A stretch of 64,000 bases of DNA from Parenemella sanctibonifatiensis (GCF_002250565.1 NZ_NMVJ01000006.1:1-64000); one strand, 5' to 3'; positions 43,891-54,006 are shown, counted from the stretch's first letter. Program-made: numbers and translations. Notes: a model not told the origin generated them from the sequence alone.

Positions 43891-44133
43891 TCACTTGGCC
43901 TGTTCGATGAAGGCGACGGCGTCGCCAACGGTGTTGAGGTTCTTGGCCTGCTCGTCGGGGATCTCGACGCCGAACTTGTCCTCGGCGGCGTAGATGATCT
44001 CGACCATCGCCATCGAGTCGACGTCGAGATCGTCGGCGAAGGACTTGTCCAGCTGGACAGCGGTCGGGTCGGTGCCGGCGATCTCGTTGACGATCTCGGC
44101 GAGCTGGCTGCGGATCTCTTCGGTGGTGGCCAT
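43891..44133 (-). CDS. acpP: Acyl carrier protein
   Basis: An 80-aa acidic four-helix protein that carries growing acyl chains on a phosphopantetheine arm. The attachment site is Ser40 in DDLDVDSMAMVE. The ATG follows GGAGAAG. The longer open frame upstream is out of the family and not part of the gene. Between fabH and fabF in the type II synthase operon. Confidence 0.97.
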   Translation of the reverse strand: MATTEEIRSQLAEIVNEIAGTDPTAVQLDKSFADDLDVDSMAMVEIIYAAEDKFGVEIPDEQAKNLNTVGDAVAFIEQAK

Positions 44134-44237
44134 CTTCTTCTCCTGGTGGATGAACGGGTCGTACGGGTGGGGTCCTGCTGGCGGGCGAGGCCCGAGGGCC
44201 GCTCGGCGCCGCTTGCCCAACACGGCGCTGAAGTCTG

Positions 44238-45218
44238 TCAGGGCAGCGTCACGACCTGGCCGGCGTACACCAGACCAGCACCGAAGCCGATCACCAGCGC
44301 AGTCTGTCCGGACTGGGCCTGGCCGGAACTGAGCAGCCGGTCCATCGCCAACGGCACCGAGGCCGCCGAGGTGTTGCCGGTGTCCATGATGTCGCGGGCC
44401 ACCACCACCTTCTCGGGGAGGTGCAGATGACGCAGCATCGAATCGGTGATCCGGTTGTTGGCCTGGTGCGGGATGAACACGTCCAGTTCCTCCGGGCTGA
44501 CACCGGCCTTGTCCAGCGCCTCCAGTGCCTTGGCTGCGATCGCCGTGGTCGCCCACTTGAACACCGTCCGGCCATCCATCGTGATCGCCGGCGTGACGCC
44601 ACCAGCCTGCGGCCAGGGAGCCGTCATGTTGATGGTGTCCCAGTTCTCACCCTCGCCACCCCACACTGCCGGGCCGATCGCAGGCTCGTCGCTGGGGCCG
44701 ACCACGACTGCACCGGCACCGTCGCCGAAGAGGAAGGCGGTGCTGCGGTCGCTGGTGTCGGTGATCTCCGAGAGCACCTCGGCGCCGATGACCAGCACGT
44801 ACTCAGCCGCACCGACCCGAATCAGTGCGTCGGCCTGGGTGAGGCCGTAACAGAAGCCGGCGCAGGCCGCGGAGATGTCGTATGCGGCTGCCTGCGGGGC
44901 ACCCACAGCGGTCGCCAACCGGGGCGCCAGCCCCGGCGTGGGCAGATGGTGGGAGACGCTGGCGAGGATGACCGCGCCGATCCGATTCGGCTCGATGCCC
45001 GACCGCTCCACTGCGATCCGGGCGGCGTCGGTGGCGAGCACCTCCAGCGTTTCGCCCTCGGCGACCCAGCGACGCTCGGTGATTCCGGTGCGCTGCTGGA
45101 TCCACTCATCAGAGGAGTCGATCATGGTGCACATCTCGGCGTTGGTGACGATGCGGCTGGCCTTGCGACTGCCGACCGACACGATCCGTGCGTACGGCGC
45201 CCCGATGCTTGCCTTCAT
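44238..45218 (-). CDS. fabH: Beta-ketoacyl-ACP synthase III
   Basis: Starts fatty-acid synthesis by condensing an acyl-CoA primer with malonyl-ACP. The 326-aa protein has the catalytic triad Cys119 (ISAACAGFCYG), His in FIPHQANNRI and Asn in TGNTSAASVP. In actinobacteria FabH often accepts branched primers. The ATG shares one base with the fabD stop (TGATG), so translation is coupled. Confidence 0.96.
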   Translation of the reverse strand: MKASIGAPYARIVSVGSRKASRIVTNAEMCTMIDSSDEWIQQRTGITERRWVAEGETLEVLATDAARIAVERSGIEPNRIGAVILASVSHHLPTPGLAPRLATAVGAPQAAAYDISAACAGFCYGLTQADALIRVGAAEYVLVIGAEVLSEITDTSDRSTAFLFGDGAGAVVVGPSDEPAIGPAVWGGEGENWDTINMTAPWPQAGGVTPAITMDGRTVFKWATTAIAAKALEALDKAGVSPEELDVFIPHQANNRITDSMLRHLHLPEKVVVARDIMDTGNTSAASVPLAMDRLLSSGQAQSGQTALVIGFGAGLVYAGQVVTLP

Positions 45219-46162
45219 CAGTTTCCTGCTCCGGTAGAGGTGTGCGCGTCAGTGGAGGTGTGCTCGGCAACGAAGTCGCGTGCCTCGGCCAACTCGTCGG
45301 GAGTGTTGAGTGCAAAGACTTCCACCCCGGCCAGGTTGCGCTTGGCGATCCCGGTGAGCGTGCCGGCCGGGGGCAGTTCCAGCAGTCCGGTGACGCCGAG
45401 GGTGGCAAAGGTGTCCATGCAACGGTCCCAACGCACCGGGCTGGCGACCTGGGCCACGATCCGATCCAGGTACGCCGCCCCGCTCGCGACGACGGACCCG
45501 TCGGCATTGGTCAGCAACGCGGTGGTGGGATCCTGCCCGGCGATGTCGGCCCGGGCTTCAGCCAGGGCATCAACGGCGGGCCGCATGTGTTCGGTGTGGA
45601 AGGCGCCAGCGACGCTGAGTGAGATCTTGCGGACCCGCGCCGGCGGCGTGAATGCGTCCAACTGCTCCACCGTGCCGGCCGCCACGATCTGGCCCTTGCC
45701 GTTGTGGTTCGCGGCGGTCAGGCCGGCCCGCTCGATCGCTGCCAGGACGACCTCGGGATCGCCACCGATCAGCGCCGCCATCGACGTGGGGGTGGTCGCC
45801 GCAGCCGCCGCCATGGCGCGGCCCCGGACGCTGACCAGAGCCATCGCCTCGGCGTCAGTGATGACACCAGCGATCGCAGCGGCCGCCAGTTCGCCGACGC
45901 TGTGGCCCGCGATGACAATGCCGGAAAGATCAGCCGGCAGGATCGCGGGGGCTGTGAGCATGGCGGCTGCCACCAGCAATGGCTGCGCCACCGCGGTGTC
46001 ACGGATGGTGTCGTCGTCAGCGGTGGTGCCCAGTTCGGCGAGGTCCACCTGGGCTGCCTCGGCCAACTCCGCAGCGCGGTCGGCCAACGTGGGGTCTGCC
46101 AACCACGGCGCGAGGAATCCGGACTTCTGGGCGCCCTGACCGGGCGCGACAATCGCAAGCAC
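45218..46162 (-). CDS. fabD: Malonyl-CoA:ACP transacylase
   Basis: Loads malonyl groups onto ACP. The 314-aa protein has the active serine S88 in AGHSVGELAAAA, the N-terminal VAPGQGAQKSG motif, the arginine of the SVRGRAM stretch and the catalytic His in GAFHTEHM. The start is a GTG without a strong ribosome site. First gene of the synthase operon, read in the same direction as the PucR-type regulator upstream. Confidence 0.95.
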   Translation of the reverse strand: MLAIVAPGQGAQKSGFLAPWLADPTLADRAAELAEAAQVDLAELGTTADDDTIRDTAVAQPLLVAAAMLTAPAILPADLSGIVIAGHSVGELAAAAIAGVITDAEAMALVSVRGRAMAAAAATTPTSMAALIGGDPEVVLAAIERAGLTAANHNGKGQIVAAGTVEQLDAFTPPARVRKISLSVAGAFHTEHMRPAVDALAEARADIAGQDPTTALLTNADGSVVASGAAYLDRIVAQVASPVRWDRCMDTFATLGVTGLLELPPAGTLTGIAKRNLAGVEVFALNTPDELAEARDFVAEHTSTDAHTSTGAGN

Positions 46163-46218
46163 GGATCAACTGTGCCGGTCCGGCCACCGGCTCCGGGCCG
46201 TAGACATGACCAAAGAGG

Positions 46219-46243
46219 GTGGGCACTTTTGTGAGTTCCCCAC
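46219..46243. promoter_or_regulatory. Candidate FasR operator upstream of fabD
   Basis: A 25-base imperfect inverted repeat begins GTGGGCACT and ends AGTTCCCCAC, centred 69 bases before fabD in the 92-base gap behind the regulator gene. Location fits a site for the PucR-type activator FasR; sequence specificity is inferred. Confidence 0.4.
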
Positions 46244-46254
46244 AACCGCAGGCC

Positions 46255-47454
46255 TCAGCTGCGCAGCGCTCCGAGCGTCAATGCCATCCGCAGCAGGTAC
46301 GCATCCCTCGCATCGGTGGGGGAGTAGCCGGTGATCTCGTGGATCCTGCGGAGCCGGTAACGGACGGTGTTGGCATGCACGAAGAGACTGCGCGCGGTGG
46401 CCTCCACCGAGCCGCCGGCGTCGAGGAAGGCGACCAACGTCAGCTCCAGGTCACCGCCGGAATTGTGGAGGTCACCGAAGATCTCCACGCCGAGGCGACG
46501 GCGTGCATGCCCGTCACCGGCCAGGGCACGCTCGGGCAGCAGGGCGTCGGCCAACACGGGCCGCGGTGAATGGGTCCAGGCGTGAGCGGCACGCAGCCCT
46601 GACAGCGCCGAACGTGCCGAGCTGACTGCCTCCTCCAGGTTGGCCACGGTGGGGCCGACCACGACCGGACCGGGGCCGAAGGCCTGGATCAGATGGGTGC
46701 TGAGGGTCAATGCACCTTCGCTGTCGAGCACCGGCGGGCCGGCAAGCAACAGCACGACGCGCTCGCCCTGGACCGAGCCGAGCAGTTCGGCTTGCCGTTG
46801 ATTGGTGATCCGGCGCAGTGCCTCGGTGTTGATGCCCTCCTCGGGGGCGTGACCGATCACCACACATACGGCTTCGGTGGAGGTCCAGCCCAGCGTCGAG
46901 GCCCGGGACATCACCTCCGGGCCAGCCTCCCCGCGCACCACGGCGTCGACGACCTGGGACTCCATCCGAGCATCCCAGGCGCCGCGGGTCTCGGCGGCCT
47001 GGGCGTACACCTCGGCAGCGGCGAAGGCGATCTCGCGGCTGTAGTGCACGATCGCCAACTGCATCACCGAGCGCTCGCTGCGCGGGAGACGCTGTTGCAG
47101 TTCGGACTCGATCACGTCGATCGTGGTCCGGACCAGCTCCACGGTCTGGTGCAGGCTCATCTCGCGCAGCAGCTCCCGCGGGGCCGAGTTGAAGACGGCA
47201 GCGGTGGAGCCGTCCTCGGCGCGGTCGGCGAACCAGTCGACGAACCCGTCGATTCCGGCGCGGGCGACCAGGGTGATCCAGGACCGGTGGCGGGCGTCGA
47301 GCTCACGAAACCAGTCGTGGCGGGCCTCCATCTCCGAGACCGCCGCGGTGGTGAGGCTGGCCGTCATCCCCGACAGTTTCTTCACCATCGCCGTACGGGC
47401 GCGCGCCGACGGCATCAGCGCCGCCGGGGTGGTGGAGTGTTGCGAGGAGATCAT
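46255..47454 (-). CDS. fasR: PucR/CdaR-family regulator of fatty-acid synthesis (FasR-like)
   Basis: A 399-aa transcription factor. The C-terminal helix-turn-helix of the PucR family (SVEATARSLFVHANTVRYRLRR) lies near residues 350-375. The preceding GGDEF-like CdaR domain shows VVIGHAPEEGIN and GERVVLLLAG. In Streptomyces a protein of this type directly upstream of fabD, FasR, activates the fabD-fabH-acpP-fabF operon; the gene order here is the same. The start is an ATG at 47454 and other in-frame Met codons follow within 40 residues. Confidence 0.85.
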   Translation of the reverse strand: MISSQHSTTPAALMPSARARTAMVKKLSGMTASLTTAAVSEMEARHDWFRELDARHRSWITLVARAGIDGFVDWFADRAEDGSTAAVFNSAPRELLREMSLHQTVELVRTTIDVIESELQQRLPRSERSVMQLAIVHYSREIAFAAAEVYAQAAETRGAWDARMESQVVDAVVRGEAGPEVMSRASTLGWTSTEAVCVVIGHAPEEGINTEALRRITNQRQAELLGSVQGERVVLLLAGPPVLDSEGALTLSTHLIQAFGPGPVVVGPTVANLEEAVSSARSALSGLRAAHAWTHSPRPVLADALLPERALAGDGHARRRLGVEIFGDLHNSGGDLELTLVAFLDAGGSVEATARSLFVHANTVRYRLRRIHEITGYSPTDARDAYLLRMALTLGALRS

Positions 47455-47489
47455 TGGCGCAACAGTAGTGCTCGCGCGACGCCGACAGC

Positions 47490-47519
47490 GAGACCGTGGA
47501 AGGCGAGACCATGGAAAGC
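47490..47519 (+). repeat. 15-bp tandem direct repeat
   Basis: gagaccgtggaaggc is followed at once by gagaccatggaaagc (13 of 15 identical), in the 72-base gap between the divergent fasR and PHP-protein genes. Confidence 0.7.
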
Positions 47520-47526
47520 TGGGGCC

Positions 47527-48573
47527 ATGCGACCGGTGACCCCTGATCTGTGGCCCGCCGAGCCGGACCCGGCGGCGGCACTACGTGAGGTTGCGTTCTG
47601 GCTGGAGTTCGAAGGCGCTGATTCACGTCGCTGTGAAGCCTTCCGACGGGCAGCCGCGGTGTGGACCCGCCACGGTGGCCCCGAGGTCACAGACCCGCAG
47701 AAGCTCACCGGGCTGGGGCCCAGCACGGCCGCGGTGGTGAAAGAAGCGATGGCGGGGGAGGTCCCGCAGCGACTGCGGGAGCTCCGCGAACGAGCTGAGC
47801 CGGTGCCGGGCAGCGACACCGCGATGTACGCCGCCCTGCGGGGTGACCTGCACACCCATTCGACCTGGTCCGACGGTGGGGCGCCGATCGCCGACATGGT
47901 CGAGGTGGCGGGGCTGCTCAGCCACGAGTACTACCTGGTCACTGACCATTCGCCCAGACTGAAGGTTGCCAACGGCCTCGATGCGACCCGGCTGCAGGCC
48001 CAGGCCGACGAGATCGCTGCCCTCAACACGGACCTGCGTGCTCGTGGCCGGGGTCCGGTCGTCCTGCACGGCAGCGAGGTCGACATTCTTGCCGACGGCG
48101 GGCTGGATCACTCCCCAGCGTCGCTGGACGGCCTCGACGCGATCGTCGCCAGCGTCCACTCCGATCTACGCTCCGATGCCCAGACGATGACCCGTCGGAT
48201 GGTGAGGGCAATCGCCCACCCGAGCACTACTGTGCTGGGGCACTGCACCGGTCGGAAGCTGGCGCGAGGCGAGGTGGTGCGGCCGCCCTCGGACTTCGAC
48301 GCGGAGGTGGTTTTCGCTGCCTGTGCCGCCTACGGCGTGGCGGTCGAGATCAACGCCAGGCCCGAACGTCAGGATCCCCCGGAGCAGCTGCTGGAGCTGG
48401 CTGCCTCGGCGGGGTGCCTGTTCTCGATTGACTCCGACGCCCATGCCACTGGCCAGCTGACGAATCTGGCGCTGGGCTGCCAACGGGCCGAGGCGGTCGG
48501 GATTGACGCCGACCGGGTCATCACGACCTGGTCGCTGGAGCGACTGCGCGCCTGGCTCGATGACCGCGGCTGA
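47527..48573 (+). CDS. PHP-domain phosphoesterase with N-terminal helix-hairpin-helix
   Basis: A 348-aa protein like the C-terminal half of PolX DNA polymerases. Residues 1-95 form a helical HhH-type domain (AFRRAAAVWTRHG and LTGLGPSTAAVVKEAM), and the PHP domain begins at GDLHTHSTWSDGG near residue 106. Metal ligands are visible in LHTHS, TDHSPRL, GSEVDI, VASVHS, LGHCTGR and SDAHA. No polymerase palm is present. Likely a metal-dependent phosphatase or nuclease in DNA metabolism. ATG 47527 is 6 bases behind an AAAGCT box. Confidence 0.88.
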   Translation: MRPVTPDLWPAEPDPAAALREVAFWLEFEGADSRRCEAFRRAAAVWTRHGGPEVTDPQKLTGLGPSTAAVVKEAMAGEVPQRLRELRERAEPVPGSDTAMYAALRGDLHTHSTWSDGGAPIADMVEVAGLLSHEYYLVTDHSPRLKVANGLDATRLQAQADEIAALNTDLRARGRGPVVLHGSEVDILADGGLDHSPASLDGLDAIVASVHSDLRSDAQTMTRRMVRAIAHPSTTVLGHCTGRKLARGEVVRPPSDFDAEVVFAACAAYGVAVEINARPERQDPPEQLLELAASAGCLFSIDSDAHATGQLTNLALGCQRAEAVGIDADRVITTWSLERLRAWLDDRG

Positions 48574-48652
48574 GACATTGCCACGGGGGTGTCTGGCAGC
48601 AAGCAAAGCTTTGCCCTAGCGTAGTGCCACCCCCTCGACACAGGAGCCATCG

Positions 48653-50764
48653 ATGCAGATCTCCCGCAGAACAGTTCTCGGCGCCACCGGTCTGGCCGCA
48701 CTCGCGGTCGGTGTCGGGGTCTCACTGCCTGGCCGGGCCCAGGCCGCGCTGGCCCCTGAGGTGTTCGGCCCGGCCAGCCTCATCACCACCATGCGCGGCG
48801 CCACCGCCATCGGCAATCAGATCTTCATGACCACCCGATACTTGATGGACGGCAATGCCCTGCGCGTGGTGAGCGTTGACGTCAGCACCGGCGCGACGCT
48901 GTGGCAGGTCGACCTCGAATACCCCGGTTTCCCCGCCAACAGCAACGGCGGCGGCAATGTCATGGCCACCGATGGAGACTGGATCTACGTCGGTCCCGCC
49001 GGCAGCCCGGTGATCATGCGACTTGACCCGGCCACCGGCGCAGCCGAGGAGTTCGTCGAGATCGGCGTGGCGGACGCGTGGTTCTACCGCATGGTCATCG
49101 AGGACGGATCGATGTTTGTCGGCACCTTTCCCGACGGCGGCGTCCACGAGATCAATCTGGCCACCCGTGCGATCACCAGCTACGGGGCGATCTCCGCATC
49201 CAAGTACTGCAACTCTGTCGCGATCACCGCCACTCACGTCTACGGAGGTGCGAATGCACCCGGCGGCATGGCCGAATGGCCCCGCGGTGGTGGCGAGAAG
49301 CGCGACATCTCGGCGTACCTTGGCCCCGGTCTCACCTCGACCATCGACATGGTGGAGCTGGAGGGCATCATCACTGTGGCTTCGGGCGAGACCATCACCT
49401 CCTTCGACCCCGAAGCCGACCCCGCACCGGTGGTACGTCGGCTGGCTGAGGAGGACAACTACGTCGACGCCCTCACCGTCACCAGCGGTGGTGACATCTA
49501 CGGCGCGGTCCGCAACACCGGCAATCTCTATCGGGTCGACGGTGCCGGCCTGGAACTGGTCGCCACCCCGCTGCCCGACGATGCCTCCAATCTCCTGGTC
49601 ACCGAATCCGACCCCGGCACCCTGATCGGCGTCGGAGAGTCCGGTCGCAGCTGGATCATCGAGGACGGCGGTACGCCGAAGGTGCACGTCCTGGATCCGG
49701 CTGAGGTCGGCTATCCCGAGCAGGCGCAGTACGTGCTGGCGCATTCGGATGGCCGCCGCATCTACGTCGCCGGCCACGGTCAGGTCACCATCCACGACCG
49801 GGGGACCAAGGACATCGCGGTCCTGCCCCACGTCGGCGAGTGCAAGTCGTTGGTCGAGGCGGGTGACGGCACGGTGTACGCCGCGCAGTACCCGGGCGCC
49901 AACATCCTGCGCGTCGACGAGGACGAGCTGGTCCAGGTCAGCAAGGTGGCCGGGCAGTACCGGCCGGCGCTGATGGCGTACGACGAGCCCCGCAACCAGC
50001 TCATCGTCACCACCGGTCCGCACATGGGCGGCAACCAGGGAGCGGTGGCCTTCATTGATCTGGCCACCGGTGAGGCAGAGACCCGCACCGACATCCTGGT
50101 CGACCAGACCCATCGCGGCCTGTGGATCGAGGGCGACATCGCCTACCTCACTGGCGGCACCTATGGGGAGGGGACCGGCCCGATCCGGGAGTTGGCCGAG
50201 GTGGCGGCCCTCGACCTCACCACCGGCGAGGTCCTGTGGCGGGTCGAGCCTCGCTCCGGTGTCCAGGACATCGAGCGGGTGGTACGTCGTGGTGACGTGC
50301 TCTATGTCATGACGCGCCGTCCCAACGGTGACATCCTGACCCTCGATCCGGCGACCGGAGCCTTCGTCGAAACGCTCACCAACCTGGGTGGTTACGGCGG
50401 GATGGATCGCTACGGCGACCGTGTGCTGGCGTGGGTGCACTGGGCGCTCGACATCGTCGTGATCAACCCGGACAACAGCTTCACGCCGGTCTTCGAGGAC
50501 GTGCCGCGTGGCTGGTACAACAACCCGAACTTCTCGTTCGTGGCCGGCGAACACGGCACGTGGGGCATGGACGCCCTCAACCTCGCGTTCTTCCCCTTCG
50601 GTGACGTGGTGCCCGATCCGGCTGCCAGTGCGAGCCCGAGCCCCTCGGAAACGCTTGCACCGACGACGCCGAGCCCGACCAGCCCGACGACAACAGCCAC
50701 GCCGACCGGCGGCATTACTTCACCCAGCCGGCCGACCGGCCTGCCCGACACCGGGCGCTGGTGA
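48653..50764 (+). CDS. Tat-exported beta-propeller (PQQ-like) protein with terminal LPDTG
   Basis: A 703-aa secreted protein. The signal peptide begins MQISRRTVLGATG with the twin arginines and ends near PGRAQA, a typical cleavage site. The body is a series of beta-propeller blades of PQQ/WD-like type (VDVSTGATLWQVDL, LDLTTGEVLWRVEPRSG, LTLDPATGAFVETL). Residues about 655-695 are a Ser/Pro/Thr linker ending in LPDTGRW and then the stop. The LPxTG sortase motif normally precedes a membrane helix and positive tail, which are absent. Possibly an outer-surface dehydrogenase or binding protein; no quinone-ligand set is obvious. Confidence 0.85.
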   Translation: MQISRRTVLGATGLAALAVGVGVSLPGRAQAALAPEVFGPASLITTMRGATAIGNQIFMTTRYLMDGNALRVVSVDVSTGATLWQVDLEYPGFPANSNGGGNVMATDGDWIYVGPAGSPVIMRLDPATGAAEEFVEIGVADAWFYRMVIEDGSMFVGTFPDGGVHEINLATRAITSYGAISASKYCNSVAITATHVYGGANAPGGMAEWPRGGGEKRDISAYLGPGLTSTIDMVELEGIITVASGETITSFDPEADPAPVVRRLAEEDNYVDALTVTSGGDIYGAVRNTGNLYRVDGAGLELVATPLPDDASNLLVTESDPGTLIGVGESGRSWIIEDGGTPKVHVLDPAEVGYPEQAQYVLAHSDGRRIYVAGHGQVTIHDRGTKDIAVLPHVGECKSLVEAGDGTVYAAQYPGANILRVDEDELVQVSKVAGQYRPALMAYDEPRNQLIVTTGPHMGGNQGAVAFIDLATGEAETRTDILVDQTHRGLWIEGDIAYLTGGTYGEGTGPIRELAEVAALDLTTGEVLWRVEPRSGVQDIERVVRRGDVLYVMTRRPNGDILTLDPATGAFVETLTNLGGYGGMDRYGDRVLAWVHWALDIVVINPDNSFTPVFEDVPRGWYNNPNFSFVAGEHGTWGMDALNLAFFPFGDVVPDPAASASPSPSETLAPTTPSPTSPTTTATPTGGITSPSRPTGLPDTGRW

Positions 50765-50766
50765 CG

Positions 50767-50994
50767 TCAGCCGTTCGGCGGCTTCCAGCCGTCGGCCGGT
50801 GACCACTGGCCTTGGGGCTGGTGAGGCTGGTTCGGCGTCCCAGGCTGGCCGGGGACGCCGGGTCGGGGCTGGCCTTGCGGCCGCTTCTTTGGCTTTCCGA
50901 CTGCGATCGCCACGACCACGACCACGGCGATCGCCATGATGATCACGACCCCAATCAGGAACAAGATGATGAGCCATCCCGGAAGGAGCGCCAT
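50767..50994 (-). CDS. Small single-pass membrane protein
   Basis: A 75-aa protein: MALLPGW, then a 26-residue very hydrophobic helix (LIILFLIGVVIIMAIAVVVV), a KPKKRP positive cluster and a Gly/Pro/Gln-rich cytoplasmic tail. AGGGGG precedes the ATG. Convergent with the beta-propeller gene and two bases from it. No known function. Confidence 0.7.
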   Translation of the reverse strand: MALLPGWLIILFLIGVVIIMAIAVVVVVAIAVGKPKKRPQGQPRPGVPGQPGTPNQPHQPQGQWSPADGWKPPNG

Positions 50995-51099
50995 CGTCGA
51001 CCCCCTGAATCGTCTGCGTTTCCGGAATCAGTGTAGGGGCAGCGGAGGTCTGTGATGAACATCATTTTGGCGGTTGCTCAACCCACTGTCGCTCGGGGC

Positions 51100-51105
51100 T
51101 AGACT
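51100..51105 (+). promoter_or_regulatory. Candidate -10 box of aceE
   Basis: TAGACT lies 88 bases before the aceE GTG; TTGCTC 20 bases upstream is a weak -35. The aceE leader (51106-51193) shows no further structure I can support. Confidence 0.4.
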
Positions 51106-51193
51106 GCGGTCGTACGCCAGCGCCGACCTCACCCACGGTCGGTCTGCCACACGAGGGTGGCGGAGAATCCCGCCACGGATGAAAGGACAGCGC

Positions 51194-53953
51194 GTGCCGC
51201 GTGACGAAGTAGGCCCGATCTACAACGGCCTCCCGACCCAGTTGCCCGATGCGGACTCCGAGGAGACGCAGGAATGGCTTGATTCGCTCGACGGGTTGAT
51301 TGATGCTGCCGGGCAGCACCGGGCTCGGTACGTCATGCTCAAGCTGTTGGAACGCTCCCGTGAGCGCGCCATTGGCGTACCGTCGCTGACCGCGACCGAC
51401 CATGTGAACACCGTGCCGCCGTCGCTGGAGCCGGAGTTTCCCGGCGACGAGCGTCTGGAGCGCGAGTTTCGCAAGCTGGTCCGCTGGAACGCGGCGATCA
51501 TGGTGCACCGGGCGCAGAAGCCGGGCATCGGCGTTGGTGGCCACATTTCCACGTACGCCGGTGCGGCCACCCTGTACGAGGTCGGTCTGAATCACTTCTT
51601 CCGCGGCAAGGACCACCCCGGTGGCGGCGACCAGATTTACTTCCAGGGTCACGCATCGCCAGGCATGTACGCCCGCGCCTACCTCGAGGGCCGACTTGCC
51701 GAGGCGGATCTGGATGGCTTCCGGCAGGAACACAGCCATGTTGTCGACGGCAAGGTGCGCGCCCTGCCGTCCTATCCGCACCCGCACCAGATGCCTGACT
51801 TCTGGGAATTCCCGACCGTGTCGATGGGCATCGGCCCGATCAACGCGATCTATCAGGCCCAGTTCAACCGTTACCTGCACAACCGTGGCCTCAAGGACAC
51901 CTCCCAGCAGCATGTGTGGGCCTTCCTCGGCGACGGCGAGATGGACGAGCCGGAGTCCCGCGGCGCCCTGCAGTTGGCGGCGACCGAGGAACTGGACAAC
52001 CTCACCTTCGTGATCAACTGCAACCTGCAGCGCCTGGACGGCCCGGTGCGCGGCAACGGCAGCATCATGAGCGAGCTGGAGTCCTACTTCCGTGGCGCCG
52101 GCTGGAATGTCATCAAGGTGGTCTGGGGCCGCGAGTGGGACGACCTGCTCGCCCAGGACACCGAGGGTGCCCTGGTGAACCTGATGAACACCGTCCCCGA
52201 CGGTGATTACCAGACCTTCAAGGCCAACAACGGCGCCTACGTCCGTGAGCACTTCTTCGGGCGCGATCCGCGCACCGCCAAGATGGTCGAGGACTGGAGC
52301 GACGAGCAGATCTGGGGCCTCAAGCGTGGCGGCCACGACTACCGCAAGGTGTACGCCGCCTATCAGCGCGCGATGCAGACCAGCGGTCAGCCGACCGTGA
52401 TCCTGGCCCACACCATCAAGGGCTACTTCCTGGGCAAGCACTTCGAGGGCCGCAACGCGACCCACCAGATGAAGAAGTTCACCCTGGACGACCTCAAGCA
52501 GTTCCGTGACCGGCTGGATCTGCCGATCAGCGACTCCCAGCTCGAGGCAGATCCCTACCAGCCGCCGTACTTCAACCCGGGCGCCGAGGACGAGCGCGTC
52601 AAGTACGCCCTCGATCGTCGTCAGGAGCTTGGCGGCTTCCTGCCCGAACGTCGCGGCAACGTCAGCCCGTCGCTGCCGCTGCCCGGTGACAAGACCTACG
52701 CCTCGGTACGCAAGGGGTCGGGCAAGCAGGAGATCGCCACGACGATGGCGTGGGTCCGGTTGGTCAAGGACCTGTTGCGTGACAAGGAGATCGGCAAGCA
52801 CTTGGTGCCGATCATCCCCGACGAGGCCCGAACCTTCGGCATGGACTCGTTCTTCCCGACGATCAAGATCTACAACCCGCACGGCCAGAACTACACCCCG
52901 GTCGACAACGACCTGATGCTGGCCTACCGCGAGTCCAAGGAAGGCCAGATCCTTCACCTGGGCATCAACGAGACCGGCTCGGTGGCGGCGTTCACCGCGG
53001 CCGGCACCTCGTACGCGACCCACGGGGTGCCGATGGTGCCGCTGTACATCTTCTATTCGATGTTCGGCTTCCAGCGCACCGGGGACTTCCTGTGGGCTGC
53101 GGGTGACCAGTTGACCCGCGGCTTCCTGCTCGGAGCGACCGCCGGGCGTACCACGTTGACCGGTGAGGGCACCCAGCACATGGACGGGCACAGCCCGTTG
53201 TTGGCCTCCACCAATGACGCCGTGGTGACCTACGACCCCGCGTACGCCTACGAGATCGCGCACATCATGCGCAAGGGTCTCGACCGAATGGTTGGCGAGA
53301 ATCCCGAGAACGTCATCTACTACATGACGATGTACAACGAGCCCTACGTCCAGCCGGCCGAGCCGGAGGGGCTGAATGTCGACGACGTCCTCAAGGGCAT
53401 GTACCTGCTCAAGGAGGGCAGCACGGACGGTCTCGGCGAGGACGCTCGTCGGGTCCAGTTGCTGGCCTCCGGCGTGGCGGTGCCGTGGGCCCTGGAGGCG
53501 CAGGAACTGTTGAAGAATGACTTCGGTGTGGTGGCCGACATCTTCAGCGTGACCTCCTGGAATGAACTGCGGCGTGACGGCCTGAAGGCCAACGAGGCCT
53601 GGCTGCGTCCCGACGAGGAGCCGGTCAAACCCTTCGTCACCCAGCAGTTGGAGGGACGTCCGGGCCCCGTCATCGCCGTCTCGGACTACATGCACGCTGT
53701 CCAGGACCAGATCCGCGAATGGGTGCCGGGTGACTTCCACACCCTTGGTGCAGACGGCTTCGGCTTCTCGGACACCCGGGCAGCGGCTCGTCGCTACTAC
53801 CACATCGACGGCCCGTCGATCGCGGTTCGGGCACTGCACGCCTTGGCCGACCGGGGCGAGTTCGACCGGGATCGGGCGCGCGAGGCCGCCCAGCGTTACC
53901 GGCTCGATGACCCATCTGCCGGCACCTCCGGCAACGCAGGCGGCGACGCCTGA
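51194..53953 (+). CDS. aceE: Pyruvate dehydrogenase E1 component, homodimeric type
   Basis: Thiamine-diphosphate enzyme that decarboxylates pyruvate and acetylates the lipoyl domain of E2. At 919 aa it is the single-chain E1 of gamma-proteobacteria and actinobacteria. The ThDP motif starts at [11 protein letters not shown] and ends [33 protein letters not shown] and [19 protein letters not shown]-like stretches contain the active-site His residues, and [19 protein letters not shown] is in the middle domain. GTG at 51194 is chosen over the ATG five codons upstream because AAAGGA lies 6 bases before it. A terminator hairpin follows. Confidence 0.96.
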   Translation: MPRDEVGPIYNGLPTQLPDADSEETQEWLDSLDGLIDAAGQHRARYVMLKLLERSRERAIGVPSLTATDHVNTVPPSLEPEFPGDERLEREFRKLVRWNAAIMVHRAQKPGIGVGGHISTYAGAATLYEVGLNHFFRGKDHPGGGDQIYFQGHASPGMYARAYLEGRLAEADLDGFRQEHSHVVDGKVRALPSYPHPHQMPDFWEFPTVSMGIGPINAIYQAQFNRYLHNRGLKDTSQQHVWAFLGDGEMDEPESRGALQLAATEELDNLTFVINCNLQRLDGPVRGNGSIMSELESYFRGAGWNVIKVVWGREWDDLLAQDTEGALVNLMNTVPDGDYQTFKANNGAYVREHFFGRDPRTAKMVEDWSDEQIWGLKRGGHDYRKVYAAYQRAMQTSGQPTVILAHTIKGYFLGKHFEGRNATHQMKKFTLDDLKQFRDRLDLPISDSQLEADPYQPPYFNPGAEDERVKYALDRRQELGGFLPERRGNVSPSLPLPGDKTYASVRKGSGKQEIATTMAWVRLVKDLLRDKEIGKHLVPIIPDEARTFGMDSFFPTIKIYNPHGQNYTPVDNDLMLAYRESKEGQILHLGINETGSVAAFTAAGTSYATHGVPMVPLYIFYSMFGFQRTGDFLWAAGDQLTRGFLLGATAGRTTLTGEGTQHMDGHSPLLASTNDAVVTYDPAYAYEIAHIMRKGLDRMVGENPENVIYYMTMYNEPYVQPAEPEGLNVDDVLKGMYLLKEGSTDGLGEDARRVQLLASGVAVPWALEAQELLKNDFGVVADIFSVTSWNELRRDGLKANEAWLRPDEEPVKPFVTQQLEGRPGPVIAVSDYMHAVQDQIREWVPGDFHTLGADGFGFSDTRAAARRYYHIDGPSIAVRALHALADRGEFDRDRAREAAQRYRLDDPSAGTSGNAGGDA

Positions 53954-53970
53954 TCGAGGCATCCCAGTGA

Positions 53971-54006
53971 AGCCCCGGGCACGGATTCTTCGTGTGCCCG
54001 GGGTTT
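53971..54006 (+). terminator. aceE terminator
   Basis: CCCCGGGCAC and GTGCCCGGGG make a perfect 10-bp stem (53973-53982 and 53994-54003) followed by TTT, starting 20 bases past the aceE stop. Confidence 0.85.

Noticed and set aside
44421-46139. A 572-codon plus-strand open frame opposite fabH and fabD
   Set aside because: Shadow of two well-defined enzymes; Arg/Ala-rich with no domain.
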